Shown: piece after piece, positions 11,973 to 24,034 of the stretch
How the letters are laid out: every line of letters begins with the position of its first letter
Numbering within the stretch: the stretch's first letter is position 1
NCBI RefSeq assembly: GCF_000002995.4
Contig: NW_025062479.1
Coordinates: 336,501-400,500 of the forward strand
Source of the DNA: Brugia malayi
Lineage: Eukaryota; Nematoda; Chromadorea; Rhabditida; Onchocercidae
Direction of reading: 5' to 3'
Length of the DNA stretch: 64,000 nt
Position numbers and translations under genes: made by a program
Notes under the pieces: model-generated
The model's input: only the letters and a program-made list of their open reading frames with translations
Database searches by the model: none
Told to the model about the DNA's origin: nothing

Positions 11973-14900
11973 ATGGATAGTGTGGATGTAGTTGTGCTGA
12001 TAGGTCTTCTTGTTGCAATTTCCTTTTTCGGTCTTTTCACAGCATTACGTGGCGTAAAGCAAACATCCGCATCTCAGATTCTGCACGGATCGAAGTTTGT
12101 GCTACTAGCTTATTCTTATTGGAAATATGTAATTTATGCCATATTTGTGAAAACAATACTTGCAGTTGAAATCTTGAAGCTTGATTTAACGATTAATATC
12201 GGATTAGTTTTAATTGTCTGACCATTTGAGAATGTTTTGTTAGTTTATTGTAGTGATTCCTGAATGGGGCAGCAGAAATAATTTTCAGCGTATCTATACT
12301 GACTTCAGCGTTATCGGTTTGTTCGGGATTTCTTTCCGCAATCTCACTTCTTGGATTTCCTGCGGAGGTATATGTATTGGTCAAGTTGTTCAATTAAAAA
12401 TGTTTTCACGGTTTATTCCTTCATTTAGCATTTAATTCCATTCAGTCTATTCGGTTTTACCATTTAACTGTTTACGATCTTGTTGAGTAGTAGGAGATTT
12501 GTAGAGATTTTTTTTTCAATATCCGGCTATCTTACATTCATCTCTGTTTTCCAAAATTTATATCAGTATGTTTGCTGCACTACGAATTTTCGTGCAGGTT
12601 TATTACCAAGGAACAATGATATTTTGGTATGGTCCGATGTATATGGTGGCATTTCCTATTGTAGCTTATTGCTTCTTGCCAGTTCTCTATGATATGAAAC
12701 TTACAAGCATATACGAGGTTGGTATCTTAACTGCTTTTTCAGCTCCTAATGCATTGCGCAAATTTTTTCAATTTTACCATTCATTCTTTTGATTTGTAGT
12801 ACTTGGAGATTCGGTTCAATTTTGCATGTCGTTTCTTGGCTTCACTTACTTTCTGCATCCAGGTAACAATGTTTTTTTTTTTTTTTTTGTTTTTTTGATT
12901 GCCACAAAACTTAAATTATTGTTTTTACAACAGGTCGTTTTGATTAGTCATCTTGTTGATTGAAAATATTAATTTTGATGTGATTTTCCCTGCTATTCAC
13001 GTACTAAAATTGTTTTATGTTGGAGTTTTCTGCAACATCTCCTGCAAATTATTACAATAAATAAGAAACTTTTTGAGTAAATCATAATGGAAAAGTTCTC
13101 CACAGCACGTTAAAGTATGAGGTGAGCTGCAGAATCAGTACCGTAAGCTATTACCACTTTTGATTGGATGCTAATCAAAACTGCTGTCATTTAAGTTTCA
13201 GTAGTTTTTTTTCGTAGTAACTTCTAATGTTGGAATTGTATTGCTTGTTCAGATTCCTGTCCCATGAAAAGTGAGGCTAGAATTGTGATAAATGATGTTA
13301 GTGGTAAGCTCAGTTTTTTTCACGTCTTCATGATTTGTAATTTAAATTTCATTTCAAAATAACTTTTTCAATTGCAGACTTGGCTTTATGTTAGTGTAGC
13401 ACTGTATGCACCGGCACTTGCACTGTCGGCAATTATTTCCATTCCATTATCTCTATCAGTTGTTTTGACGGCCGGTCTTGCCGCTGTTTATGTAACGTTG
13501 GTAGGTTGCTCTACTAGGAAAAGAAGATGTTTAATTGAGGTATTCTTTTTATTGATTCACGATCCAGCTTTCAGGGGGGCGCAAAAGCAAGCATATATAC
13601 TTCAGCTTTACAAATGGCACTAATTTTAATCAGTATGGTGCTGATTTTTTCAGTCAGTTTATATCGCTTTGGTTTTAATAGTGTTTTGAAAACTGCTGTT
13701 GTTGGAGGTCGCCTTCAGTTACTTGAGTAAGTCTTTTATCTATGTTTTTAAGCAAAAATATTCCACTGACATTTCGTTTATTTTATCACTAAAATGGACC
13801 CCAATGCCAATTTAGAAGATTGCAAAAAACAGCGTTGATGGGAATCAAGGATAGTCCAAAATCTCAGTACAGTTTGTTTGATGCACTTGATTTACTAGAA
13901 AATAATAAATTACAGATGCTATACTTCAACAGTTTTCTGTTGATTGCAGTTTTCGAATTGATCCACGTATCCGACACTCGGTTTGGTCTTTGATAATTGG
14001 TGGTACAGGAAATATATTGTGTCTTTTTGCAGCAAATCAACTTACAACACAGCGTTATATGGCAATGAGTTCGCTTAGATCTGCACAACGGTAAATTTTT
14101 TCATCACCTCATTTTTAGGTATTTTGACAATAATTTATGGAGTGGTATTTTAGGGTTATTTTGCTAAATATTCCTTTCACGTTTCTGATTCTTACTACAT
14201 ATGTGGGTGCAGGGCTGATAATGTATCACAGATATTTCCATTGTAACCCTATTTTGCAGTCAAAAGACCAAGTGAGTGTTATAATCTCATTTTATTTTAA
14301 ATTTGAAATATGAATATGTTTTTAAATATTTGTGATTTCCCTTTATGTGCTTTCATCTATTACTTTGTTTAGATTTAGTTGTTCTCTATAAAATCTGGAT
14401 GAAATAATCCCTAATAATCTAATCGATATTTTAAGTATGTCACATGAAGTTCATCTTTACATCAAGCCACTATATGTTGCTGGAACATAGATGTGTTTCT
14501 TGCAGCTTTTGCCTCATTTCGTTGTTGATGAATTATCCTCGATACCCGGAATGATTGGACTTTTTGCAGCATCCGTATATAGCGCAGGTTTAAGGTATGA
14601 ATAGAATAATAAAGTTTTTCCAGTATTTTACTCAATTAGAGTACACTTTCAAGTTGAGATTTGATAAATCTATGTATTGCATATGGTAGACATTGTATTT
14701 CCTGATGTACTTATTTCGAAAGTAAAACTATTTTAGTACAGCATCAGCTTCATATAGTGCCCTCGCTGCAGTATTCATCGAAGATGTTGTTAAACAATTC
14801 CAGATTAAGGTACAAAAACACGAACCAATAAAGCCAAATACTAGCATCTTATTAGCGCGATATTTGCGTATGTGTTACTGCTGTTTGATTAATTTTGTTC

Positions 14901-16141
14901 CAAGCTTAATATCATCTATATTTTCTTTCTTTAAAATAACTATTTTCAGCGTTATTGTTCTGTTCTTTATCAATGACAATCGCATATCTTTGTAGCATAA
15001 TGAAGACGATGGTGTTGCAAGTTAGTTCTTGGTGTGCTAGCCATAAAAATCATTCTATTCTGTTGTAAACTTTATTTTAACACCGCGGAAGCTCATGTTT
15101 TCATTTTTTTACAGGTCTCACTTTCAATATTTGGCATTGCTGGAGGACCCGTGTTGAGCGTTTTTTGTCTGGGCATGTTTTTCCCGAAAATTAAGGGACT
15201 TGCAGCTTTTGCTGGTTAGTGTGTAGGAACATACACAGGATTATAAAATGTGGTTGAAATTAAAATTATTAGGGTAATATCCGCTAAAAGACTTGAAGGG
15301 AATGATTTACTGAGTTTAAGATGGAATTTTAGCTCAGGTGGCGTCAACAATCTTCTGCGTCTTTATTGCTGCCGGTGCATTAGTGAATCATATAAGACCT
15401 GTTGATTTACCAGTTGTTGAAACTTGCGAACAAACTAATATCACTTTAACATTTGTTGAAAAACCAGAGTACGGAATGGTCCATCCTTTATACAGGTATA
15501 CTTGTTTCTACCTTTAACATTTTTTCTTGTTTATCTTTGGCTTATATTCAAAATGAAATATAGTATCAAAGTATTAGCTAGAAACTACGTAGAGAGACTA
15601 TTACCTATTTTTCAGTAATTCATGGTTAATTCAGCTCTTTCGTATTTCTTACCAATACTACAGCATCTCTGCTCTGTTGGTTGCATTTGTAGTTGCACAT
15701 ATCGTTCAATGGTTTTCAGGTATATTTGGGTTTTCCTGAAATGTCAAGTCAGTATAAACTTTTGCTTATTACTGAACAAAATCATTTGTAATTTGCTGAT
15801 TTCAGGAAATACCAGACATTTGCCAGTAGAAGTAAGACTACTATCACCTTTACTTCGACCAAGGCATAACCGAAAGGTATTGTCAGTTTTCATAGCTGCA
15901 TTTGTTAACATTTTGTGTGTTTTTCAGTAACTGTCTACTGGAAATCAAAAGTCCATCACGATTCGCAAAGATGTTCTAAATATAAATTGATTTTTTGAAC
16001 TAATTTTTGATTCGTACTGTTTATTTTTTACGTGACTTTTATATGGAGAATTTTCATTCTTTGTGATCTTAGGGAACAGTAACCGACTGTGTTTCTGAAA
16101 CAAGAAAGGATGGCGAAATTCCGTTGGAAACTGTCAAATAA
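11973..16141 (+). CDS. SLC5-type sodium/solute symporter (SMCT/SMVT-like)
   Basis: Sixteen exons join in phase to about 555 residues: 11973-12094, 12289-12367, 12598-12717, 12800-12862, 13378-13500, 13575-13726, 13950-14090, 14154-14271, 14506-14594, 14737-14867, 14950-15020, 15115-15214, 15333-15495, 15664-15719, 15806-15876 and 16073-16141. Family marks seen: [13 protein letters not shown] in the early membrane core, [11 protein letters not shown], a [13 protein letters not shown] block, the [13 protein letters not shown] loop, [18 protein letters not shown] and [18 protein letters not shown]5 proteins use the sodium gradient to import solutes such as monocarboxylates, vitamins, iodide or sugars; the substrate cannot be told from sequence here. 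The join of exon 1 to exon 2 is the weak point: it omits the usual 8-10 residues between the LGGR-like turn and the SLLTS helix, so a microexon may be missed. The start ATG follows a trans-splice-like acceptor. Confidence 0.88.
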
Positions 16142-18970
16142 GATGAAGCTTCTGTTATGGTATCTGTCTTGAACCAACCATTTATCAGGACCCTTGTTCA
16201 GATATTCTAGTAAATATTCTACTTATTGTTTTGTTTGCTTTACAGTATACTTCTCAGGTATATTTCGATGGCTGGGACGGATTTGTGATTTCGGTTTAGA
16301 ACTTACGACGGTCTTGGAGAGCATAAAATTAGTCTTTTGTCTTATATCTTAAATGTTAAAATTTACTGCTATAAATGGATTTGTTAAGTCTAGTATTGTG
16401 TCATGTTTATGGACAACGCCATTTTATTTTATGAAACGATAGACACCGGATGCTTGAATATTATTCATCAAATTATCGAATGAATAATTTGTGCTTTGGA
16501 TATTGGTAGGATGAATTTTTAAGAGTATAGGATACAATATTTCAAGTGTTTCTCATCGTAGAAGTATAAAATTGTGGTATTGCTACGTTTATGTCAAAAA
16601 ATGTTCAAAAATAACGTTGCAACAAAGTTACTGCTACTCGTTTTTCCAAGTATACTACAATTATTTCCTTCTAAGTGGCGATAAACTGAATAAATTGAAA
16701 ATATGAAACTGTAAGAAAAAAACTGCACAACAATTCGACTCTTTATGAAACTCAAAATTTTGTCGAAAATGTTTAAATACTTAAGGATACTTTAGTAAGC
16801 CTACTCCATCAAACTTGGAGCAGTTCTCATCCTCATCTTTTTTTTTTTTTTTTTTTTTTTTTGACAGCAAGTAGGTTTTGTCACTATCATAAATTAAAAG
16901 ATGGGATAAGAGTGGTTATGTGTGTGATGACGTTATTGTTTCTTTTCATATATATGACACAGTTTATGACAGTCTACGAGCAAATCTTCGAAAATATCGG
17001 CTGACACCTGTATAGTCGGTTGATCTAACTAAGAATTGAATGTCAATAAACTACAGTAATTCATATTGCTTTGTACGTATTCACAATCAGTGATAAATAT
17101 GAGACGTAAAAGATGCTTACTACTGGTGAATATTAACTTTGAGTTTCAATGAAAAAAGCAAACATTTGATTTGGAGTAAATGAATGAATTCGTCTTTAAG
17201 ACCATTGTAGTTCTACAGATCATGGTTTTCAGCAATTATTGAGTACCTTCCAGGTCGAGTGGTGGGTCGCCGTATTCCAGCTTTATTTTGTCGCGGAGAG
17301 TCCGTCGTAAGAATTCAAGTCCACAAAAGAAGTCATGACGAGGAAAAGAAGTACGGAAATCTCTGTAAGGATTTGTGCTTCGATGTAGTATCATACACCT
17401 TATGAGTAATATGGTGCTGCTACTGTAGGTAAGGAAGAATCTCGGGAATAAAATGGTGACAGGTAGAATGAGTGGAGTGCTCTCATCTTTATAAGATTAT
17501 TTCTTCACTGGTAACGGTTAAGGGAAGAGTTACCTGACAAACATTTGTCCCACATTCTCCTCCCCTTCTTCTCTCCATCATAATTTGCACGATGTAATTG
17601 TCCTTTGGCGTCAATATATAGATATGTATACCCTATAAAGATTCATATTAAGTGGTCAGAGTCTCGTTGGTGTAGTTACAATGTAGAAGAGAGGGGGAGC
17701 ATGACGTGTGTCCATTACTTGAAAATCGTGGAGACAGTTTTGAACTCGAGTGACACAGAACGTTGTGGATTAATGTACTGTGAGATGAGGATTTTCACCG
17801 AGCTCTAGTGGTAGTGGATTGAACAGAAGATGTCGTGGTTGGTCCGTTCGGGACATGACCTCTTCGAGGAGGTTGTTTTGCTGGAACACCTGGGAGTTGT
17901 GCTGAGGTCCTGTGAGGAAGTGGGGATGGAGTAGGAGAGTGGTGGCAGGATGATTACGGTTTGATAGGTATTTTGGAGGTATATAAGTGCTCTCCTTAAC
18001 TATTCAATTCTTGTCATTGTTTGGAATTGTGTGATTGATATTTTAAGCAATAGTGCTACGTCCGATAAGAAAGATGAGGATAAAGTGGGCGTTGTTAATT
18101 ATAAAGAATATTTTTGTCTACAAGAACAGTGAGACAGTAATTATATTCAAATAGTAGTGGTTCTACAACTAGAGGATGGGTAAGTAGCGAAAGAGAGAGA
18201 AGCTGTGTCTTACTGATTTTTCAGAATTAGGATCTGTTCGAAGGTGGATAGATGAGAGCACACGGAAAATCCCGGTCTGAAGTATGTTAGGAATAGTTTT
18301 TTATTTTGTATTTGTTTTTTCACATTTCCTCCTTTTCATTTTACCTCCTGTCTTCTCTTTCAGCCAAGAATAATAATAATAATGATTATTATTAGTGTAC
18401 AATTTTTAGCTGTGAAGCAGCAGTTCATGTGAAGAGATGTCCTTCCAGTCTGAAATTAATAGCAGATGTAAGAAAAAGCGCTTTGCGAGTAATAGTGATT
18501 ATGACAGGATAGTGGTTATGTGGTTGTATTTGTAACAAGCTGGTAGTAATGATATATATTGCAGTAGTGGTCGTGATTATCTTAGTAATGATAATAATCG
18601 TAGTAAAGTGGCTGAAAAAATATTTGCTAGTTCGCATCTTTGTTTGTTTTCTTCAATATTACTTCAAATCTGTTTACTAATATCTCGAATAAACTTGTTG
18701 TACGAAATTGTTACCTTGATAAGGTATTTTTTTTCTACCAAGAATTCTTTTGCCATTAGAAACGACGAGTGGAGTTTTTCATATGAACAGTAAATCTTTC
18801 TTGTTGATCTTTCTATGTTTATATGCTATTTATCGGTTTGTTTATATAAACTGTTGAAATTATATAGTCACGAGGTAAGTCTTTCAGGCAAGTTATAAGA
18901 AGGGAAAAGATTTGTGATGTTTTTTTTTCTGGAATAAATCACAGTTTGTTTTAAAAGAAAGTGGTGAACA
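16142..18970. other. Intergenic region, SLC5 3' flank to G alpha 5' flank
   Basis: No firm gene. It holds a 25-T run (16838-16862), AATAAA hexamers near 16689 and 17045, and a near-palindromic AAT/ATT block around 18369-18394. The stretch 17210-17420 is less AT-rich and keeps one frame open for about 66 codons (see findings). Confidence 0.55.
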
Positions 18971-21140
18971 ATGGGTTGCGTGAACAGCATTGATCAGAAT
19001 GCGAAGGCAAGGTCAAAACAAATAGATGAACAGGTGCCTCTTCTTTTTTAAAATTTATTTTTTGATTATGTTTCAACAGGCGTAAAGTGATATTTACTTA
19101 AAGAGTAAGTTATTACTACTGTGAAAGTTAGTGATTTGTCAGTATTTCCAGCTAAAAGCAGACGGAGAAAGGGCATCTCGGGAAGTAAAACTTTTGTTGT
19201 TGGGTGCAGGAGAATCTGGGAAAAGCACCATTGTGAAACAAATGAAAATCATTCACGAGACTGGTTACAGCGATGAAGAGCGCAAAGCTTACAAGCCTGT
19301 AGTATATTCAAATACAATTCAAAGTATGATGGCAATAATCCGAGCTATGGGACAGCTGAAGGTATCATTTAGAATTTGACATGCTATTAAAATTATGAGC
19401 GACTAGTCGCAAAATCTATTGCTGAAGCTGTAGGAACTGTCTGAGAAATATGAAGCAAAAAATTTCAGAATTATTCATGTTAGTGGAGGAATCTGAGGAG
19501 TCTTTGAATGCTTCTCACAAGATGAGGTTTTTCATTTTAAAGCAGATAGTGAATATTGTTGTGGCTTTCATTTATTTGGATCATTTATGGGAGAAGCAAG
19601 ATTCCATAAATCGTGGAATTTGCAGATAGATTTCTCAGCAGATGTACGAAATGAAGATGCTCGCCAGTTCTTTATGTTAGCTCAAAGTTGTGATGAAGGA
19701 GAATTGCCTCCTGAGTTAGCTGTTTGTATGAAACGTTTATGGGCAGATGCAGGAGTTCAAGAGTGCTTTATGCGTTCCAGGGAATATCAGCTGAATGATT
19801 CTGCTCCATATTATCTGAATTATCTGGACAGGCATGTTTCTTACATTCACCATAAGTTTTGTAGCAGTGTTACCTGCTGCAGATCTTGTTATAGCTATCT
19901 TGATTTTTCTTGCCTTAGTAACTTTAATTAGATATTGAGAAATAAGCATATAGTTAGAGGTTGCTGTTTGTTGTCTCAGGATTTCATGGATACAAAAGAA
20001 TTCTTTGTGTTCCCATAATTTTGATCGTAATGTATTGTCGTGAAAGTTTTCTAATGTGTTCTGTTTCCAGGATATCACAGCCTGGTTATGTGCCAACGCA
20101 AGATGATATTTTGAGGACGCGCGTAAAGACAACAGGAATTGTTGAAACACATTTCACCTACAAAGATTTGCATTTCAAGTGCGTGTCAGAATGATGTGAT
20201 ATTATTACCTTTCTTTTCTGGTACAGCTGATATTTCATATTCACCAGTCATTTAGATGTTATTTTTTTTAGAATGTTTGATGTTGGTGGACAACGCTCTG
20301 AACGCAAAAAGTGGATTCATTGCTTTGAAGGTGTAACAGCTATTATCTTTTGTGTAGCAATGTCCGAATATGATATGAAGCTTGCGGAAGACGATGAAAT
20401 GGTAAGAATGTTGTGTTTTTTCTTTTTCATTGCCTGATTCACTCGCCTGTCAAATCCCAAACTTATTTAACGTGTGTTTATTTAGAAAACTTTTTAAGTA
20501 TTTCTGTAGCTCGATAATAGTAATTTGACCAAGCTTATCATTAATAAACGAAGTTATTCCTAGTTTTTTTTTGTCACAATGAGATTTCAAGATTGAGTGT
20601 TATGAGGTTATGTTTCGGTAATTACAGAATCGGATGGTGGAAAGTATGAAATTGTTCGATTCAATCTGCAATAACAAATGGTTTACCGACACGTCGATAA
20701 TACTATTCTTAAATAAAAAAGATCTTTTCGAAGAAAAAATAAGAAAGTCGCCGTTAACCTTATGTTTTCCAGAATATACCGGTCAGAACTTATATATTAT
20801 TTCACCTTGCTAAATAAAACGCACTGTTTCTGAGCATTTGCAGGTGCTTTTACCGGCACAAGCTGCTTCCAGATGGAACTGGTTTTTTAATATACATAAG
20901 CATTACTTATTTATTAGATGTGACCCTCATAAATCGTCAATTTCAGGTACAAACACGTACGAAGAAGCAGCCGCTTATATACAACTCCAGTTTGAGAATT
21001 TGAACAAACGAAAAGATGGTCAGAAAGAAATTTACACTCACTTCACGTGTGCAACGGATACAAATAATATACGCTTTGTGTTCGATGCCGTTACCGACAT
21101 AATAATTAAAGAGAACTTACGGCAATGCGGTCTGTTTTAG
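18971..21140 (+). CDS. Heterotrimeric G-protein alpha subunit, Gi/o class
   Basis: Seven exons (18971-19033, 19152-19361, 19626-19831, 20071-20178, 20272-20401, 20628-20781, 20947-21140) give 354 residues, the exact Gi/o length. Seen directly: MGC start for myristoylation (Gly2) and palmitoylation (Cys3); P-loop GAGESGKS (39-46); RTRVKTTGI with the switch I arginine (177) that cholera toxin modifies in other family members; switch II DVGGQ with Gln203; NKKD and TCATDT guanine-binding motifs; and a C-terminal CGLF with Cys351, the pertussis-toxin site. It transmits GPCR signals at the inner plasma membrane. The N-terminus resembles what I recall of C. elegans GPA-4 more than GOA-1, whose tail is CGLY, so a GPA-4-like Gi subunit is my best guess. 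The intron after exon 3 has a GC donor. Confidence 0.95.
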
Positions 21141-21315
21141 GTGTCACATTCAATATTGACTCATATTTAATCAAATATTGGCTTATCATATTGATCATCT
21201 TTGATGGTGATTTTGACTAAGTTGTCAAATATTTTGAACCAAATTTAAGCAAAAAATATTGGAAAACGGTTGAGTTTTTAACTTTTATGTAGGTTTGGTA
21301 TTTTTGATTGATGGA

Positions 21316-21333
21316 GGGGGGGGGGGGGGGGGG
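21316..21333 (+). repeat. G18 homopolymer
   Basis: Eighteen consecutive G lie about 175 bases past the G alpha stop codon, in DNA that is otherwise about two-thirds A+T. The tract is probably within the 3' UTR. Confidence 0.95.
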
Positions 21334-23993
21334 TACCATTGACGTGGGCAAAGCTTTTTATGTAGCAACCATGTTCTACCCAGCTGATGATTATTTTCCA
21401 ATTTCTGCTACTATTTAAATTGTCATGTATACCAATGTGTTATTCATTAAATCAGATTTGGCGGTCCCTGGATCGTACACATAATTTGTTTGTTTGTTTA
21501 ATTTATATTTAGTTCCACTGATTCTTTCGTAACCTTTTGCTGAGGATTACGTGGATGATGTGCACAGCGAAGCCATTCGCAACTTCCAGGTACTATTGCT
21601 GCCATTTTCCAGTTGTTTATATTTATATTGCTTCCTCTCATCCTCTCATTTATCCAGTGAATTAAGATTTTTGAACCATTTCGGAAAGCCTGATGACCCG
21701 ACGTTTAAAAAGTATGATTAGTAGACAGGTGCTTAATCTACCGAAGTTAATTTTGTCATTAATATCTCTTTCTTTGCTTGCATGGAATTTTGTTGTTGTT
21801 GTTGTTTAAAGAAGCATTTTTGTTTGTTTGCTAGCATTAGTGTTTTGCAGCTTTTTTTCCATGAAAAACCCATAGTGAGGATCTTCAATAATCTTTACCT
21901 TAATAGTTTTTCAGATTGTCTATTGTTAGTTTGAATTACTATCGAGCTAGATATTTGTTCGGATCCTAAGGATGTTTTAAGTAGAGTAGTCTTAATAATA
22001 GCGGTTTTTACTAGGTTAGTATCCATCCTTATCTACGTCAGTATAACATGTGTTGAAACAGAGTTCGAAGGCTAAAATTTTTTCTTGAGCTACTCTATTG
22101 GAAGTATTTCACAATAGCATGACAAAATCGCTTAGCACTAATAATGATTGTGTTGTAGTGCACGTGTTACAAGCTGCTATCAAAAATGCTACTACATTTT
22201 TGCTGTTATTATCATCATATCGATTTGTTTTGCTTTTTTTTTTTTGCTCTGGGAAAAATTCTCAAACTGAGCTTTATTTATCTTTCCCTTAATTATGAAA
22301 AAGGCTATGTTATGTAATAAACGTACATTTCAATATTCATTTGTTCTTATTTTGCTCTATTTTCCATTCAAGTTGTTTTCTTAATTTGCTTGATCGTTGA
22401 AAATAAAACAGATTTCTCTAATCAGCGCCGTTAATTTATATTTTCCTACAGCATATATCAGAGTTGGTCAGGTAATATAATTTGAAATTTTAATGAACAA
22501 TATTTGACGTTTGTAAAAGACAAGCGTTTAACGGTATATTGATAGAATTGTTGTTCTCCTGAATCTCTTGTTCCCCGTAAATCCTTTGATCTACTTTTTT
22601 CATAACTATCAATAGATCGAGTCGGATCTCTTTAAACACTGCTAGCTGTTGGAAAAGTACTGGAAAGTGTTTGATGAAAATAATCTTACTGAAAAAACCA
22701 TCTGAATTCCATGTGTCTCATCGACTTTTTGCTCTATTTTTAGTTTATGGGTAGGTAGGAGCAATATGACGTTTGTTGCTGGAATGAATGTGAGATATTT
22801 GTTATGGGTGTATACCCATATTTTCCGGTCAAGGACATTTATGCCCCCTCACAAATAGCGTTTAGCGCTTGATATAGAGGAACGAGTAGATGGACGGAGA
22901 AAAGAGAAGATACGCAACACTGCTTGTGATCTCGAAGTTGGCTAGATTCTTTTTTAACATATTTATGAAAAATTGCTGCTTTTAATTATTCACAGAATCA
23001 CAGAATTCGACTTAATTGATCATATTGAACTGATTGGACAGGATTAAACTGATTGGATGACTCAACTTAATCAGATAATGAGAATGGAGAGACATTTAAA
23101 AAAAACCAAGCAGTCGAACGGTTTAAACTGAAAAAAGACTCTATCGAATTTGAAGTAATATAGCTCCTTCTTTGAATAAGATCAAAGAATGACTGGAAGG
23201 GTGTTGGCTAACCGATAAAACCGAAAGAAAAAGATATGGTCTTTCTAGTGGGTAATTTAGATGGTTTGCTTTAAGATATGCTGAAAATAGCACAAAAAAT
23301 AAACTGAAAAATGACAATGTTAGTAATCTGAAAGTTTTTTTTCCTCTTTTTTTTGAGACGAAAAAGAAAGAATAAGGGTTGTGTTCGCATTTTACCCAAC
23401 TTGAAGCGGGAATGATGAGATATTAGTTTTAAATAAATATTAAAGTCAGAGTTAATTGGCTTTTTTTCATAATTTCCACTAAGAATTTTCATGGAAAATA
23501 TACATTGGAATCAAAATCACTTCATCATGTGCTTATAAATTTTTTTCCTTTTGCTATACTGAAATGGGTTGACCATCATTTTTTTACAATTATACGAGCT
23601 ACAGGGGAAAAATTCGGAGGAGGTTACAGATCATAGTTCCGTTACCCATGGATACTGAAGAACTAAGCAAAAGGATGAAGAGGAGATTGAAGATGATGAT
23701 GATGACGCGATCACCACCGATATGTGTATTTAGATGTAAAGAAATTTAGGCCGTTGAACGACGTTGAAAGACGGGAACGAGGTCAAGGAGGAGTGACTAA
23801 AGGAGGTGTGATAAGATTTGCACCATATACATGTATGTATACCGCAACAGTAACTGCTACTACAACTACCACCACAGCTTGCCATTTAAATCATGTTAAC
23901 TAAGCGTACCAACCTATTATAGCCACTTTCCTTTTAGAATTAGTCAGCCATCATATGAATTCCAAAAAATACTTCCTCTAATCAGATGTAGGA

Positions 23994-23999
23994 TTTCAG
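23994..23999 (+). promoter_or_regulatory. Likely trans-splice acceptor of the noah-2-like gene
   Basis: TTTCAG is followed by a 35-base leader and the ATG at 24035. A second CAG ten bases later (24007-24009) could also be used. Confidence 0.45.
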
Positions 24000-24034
24000 G
24001 TAATTCCAGGTAATTATCGGTGATATCTTGTGCT

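Larger units (their letters stand above)
21141..24034. other. G alpha 3' UTR and intergenic region
   Basis: No supported gene. It contains an 18-base G homopolymer at 21316-21333, TTG repeats near 21792, a short exon-like stretch near 21530-21590 (see findings) and a GAT-repeat patch near 23690. Open frames at 22098 and 23271 (-) show no family features. Confidence 0.5.

Noticed and set aside
19737..20150. 137-codon minus-strand open frame
   Set aside because: It is the antisense shadow of G alpha exons 3 and 4, whose plus-strand reading is unambiguous.
24020..24034. Upstream GTG start extending the noah-2-like protein by five codons
   Set aside because: Eukaryotic initiation favours the ATG at 24035, which gives a clean signal peptide.
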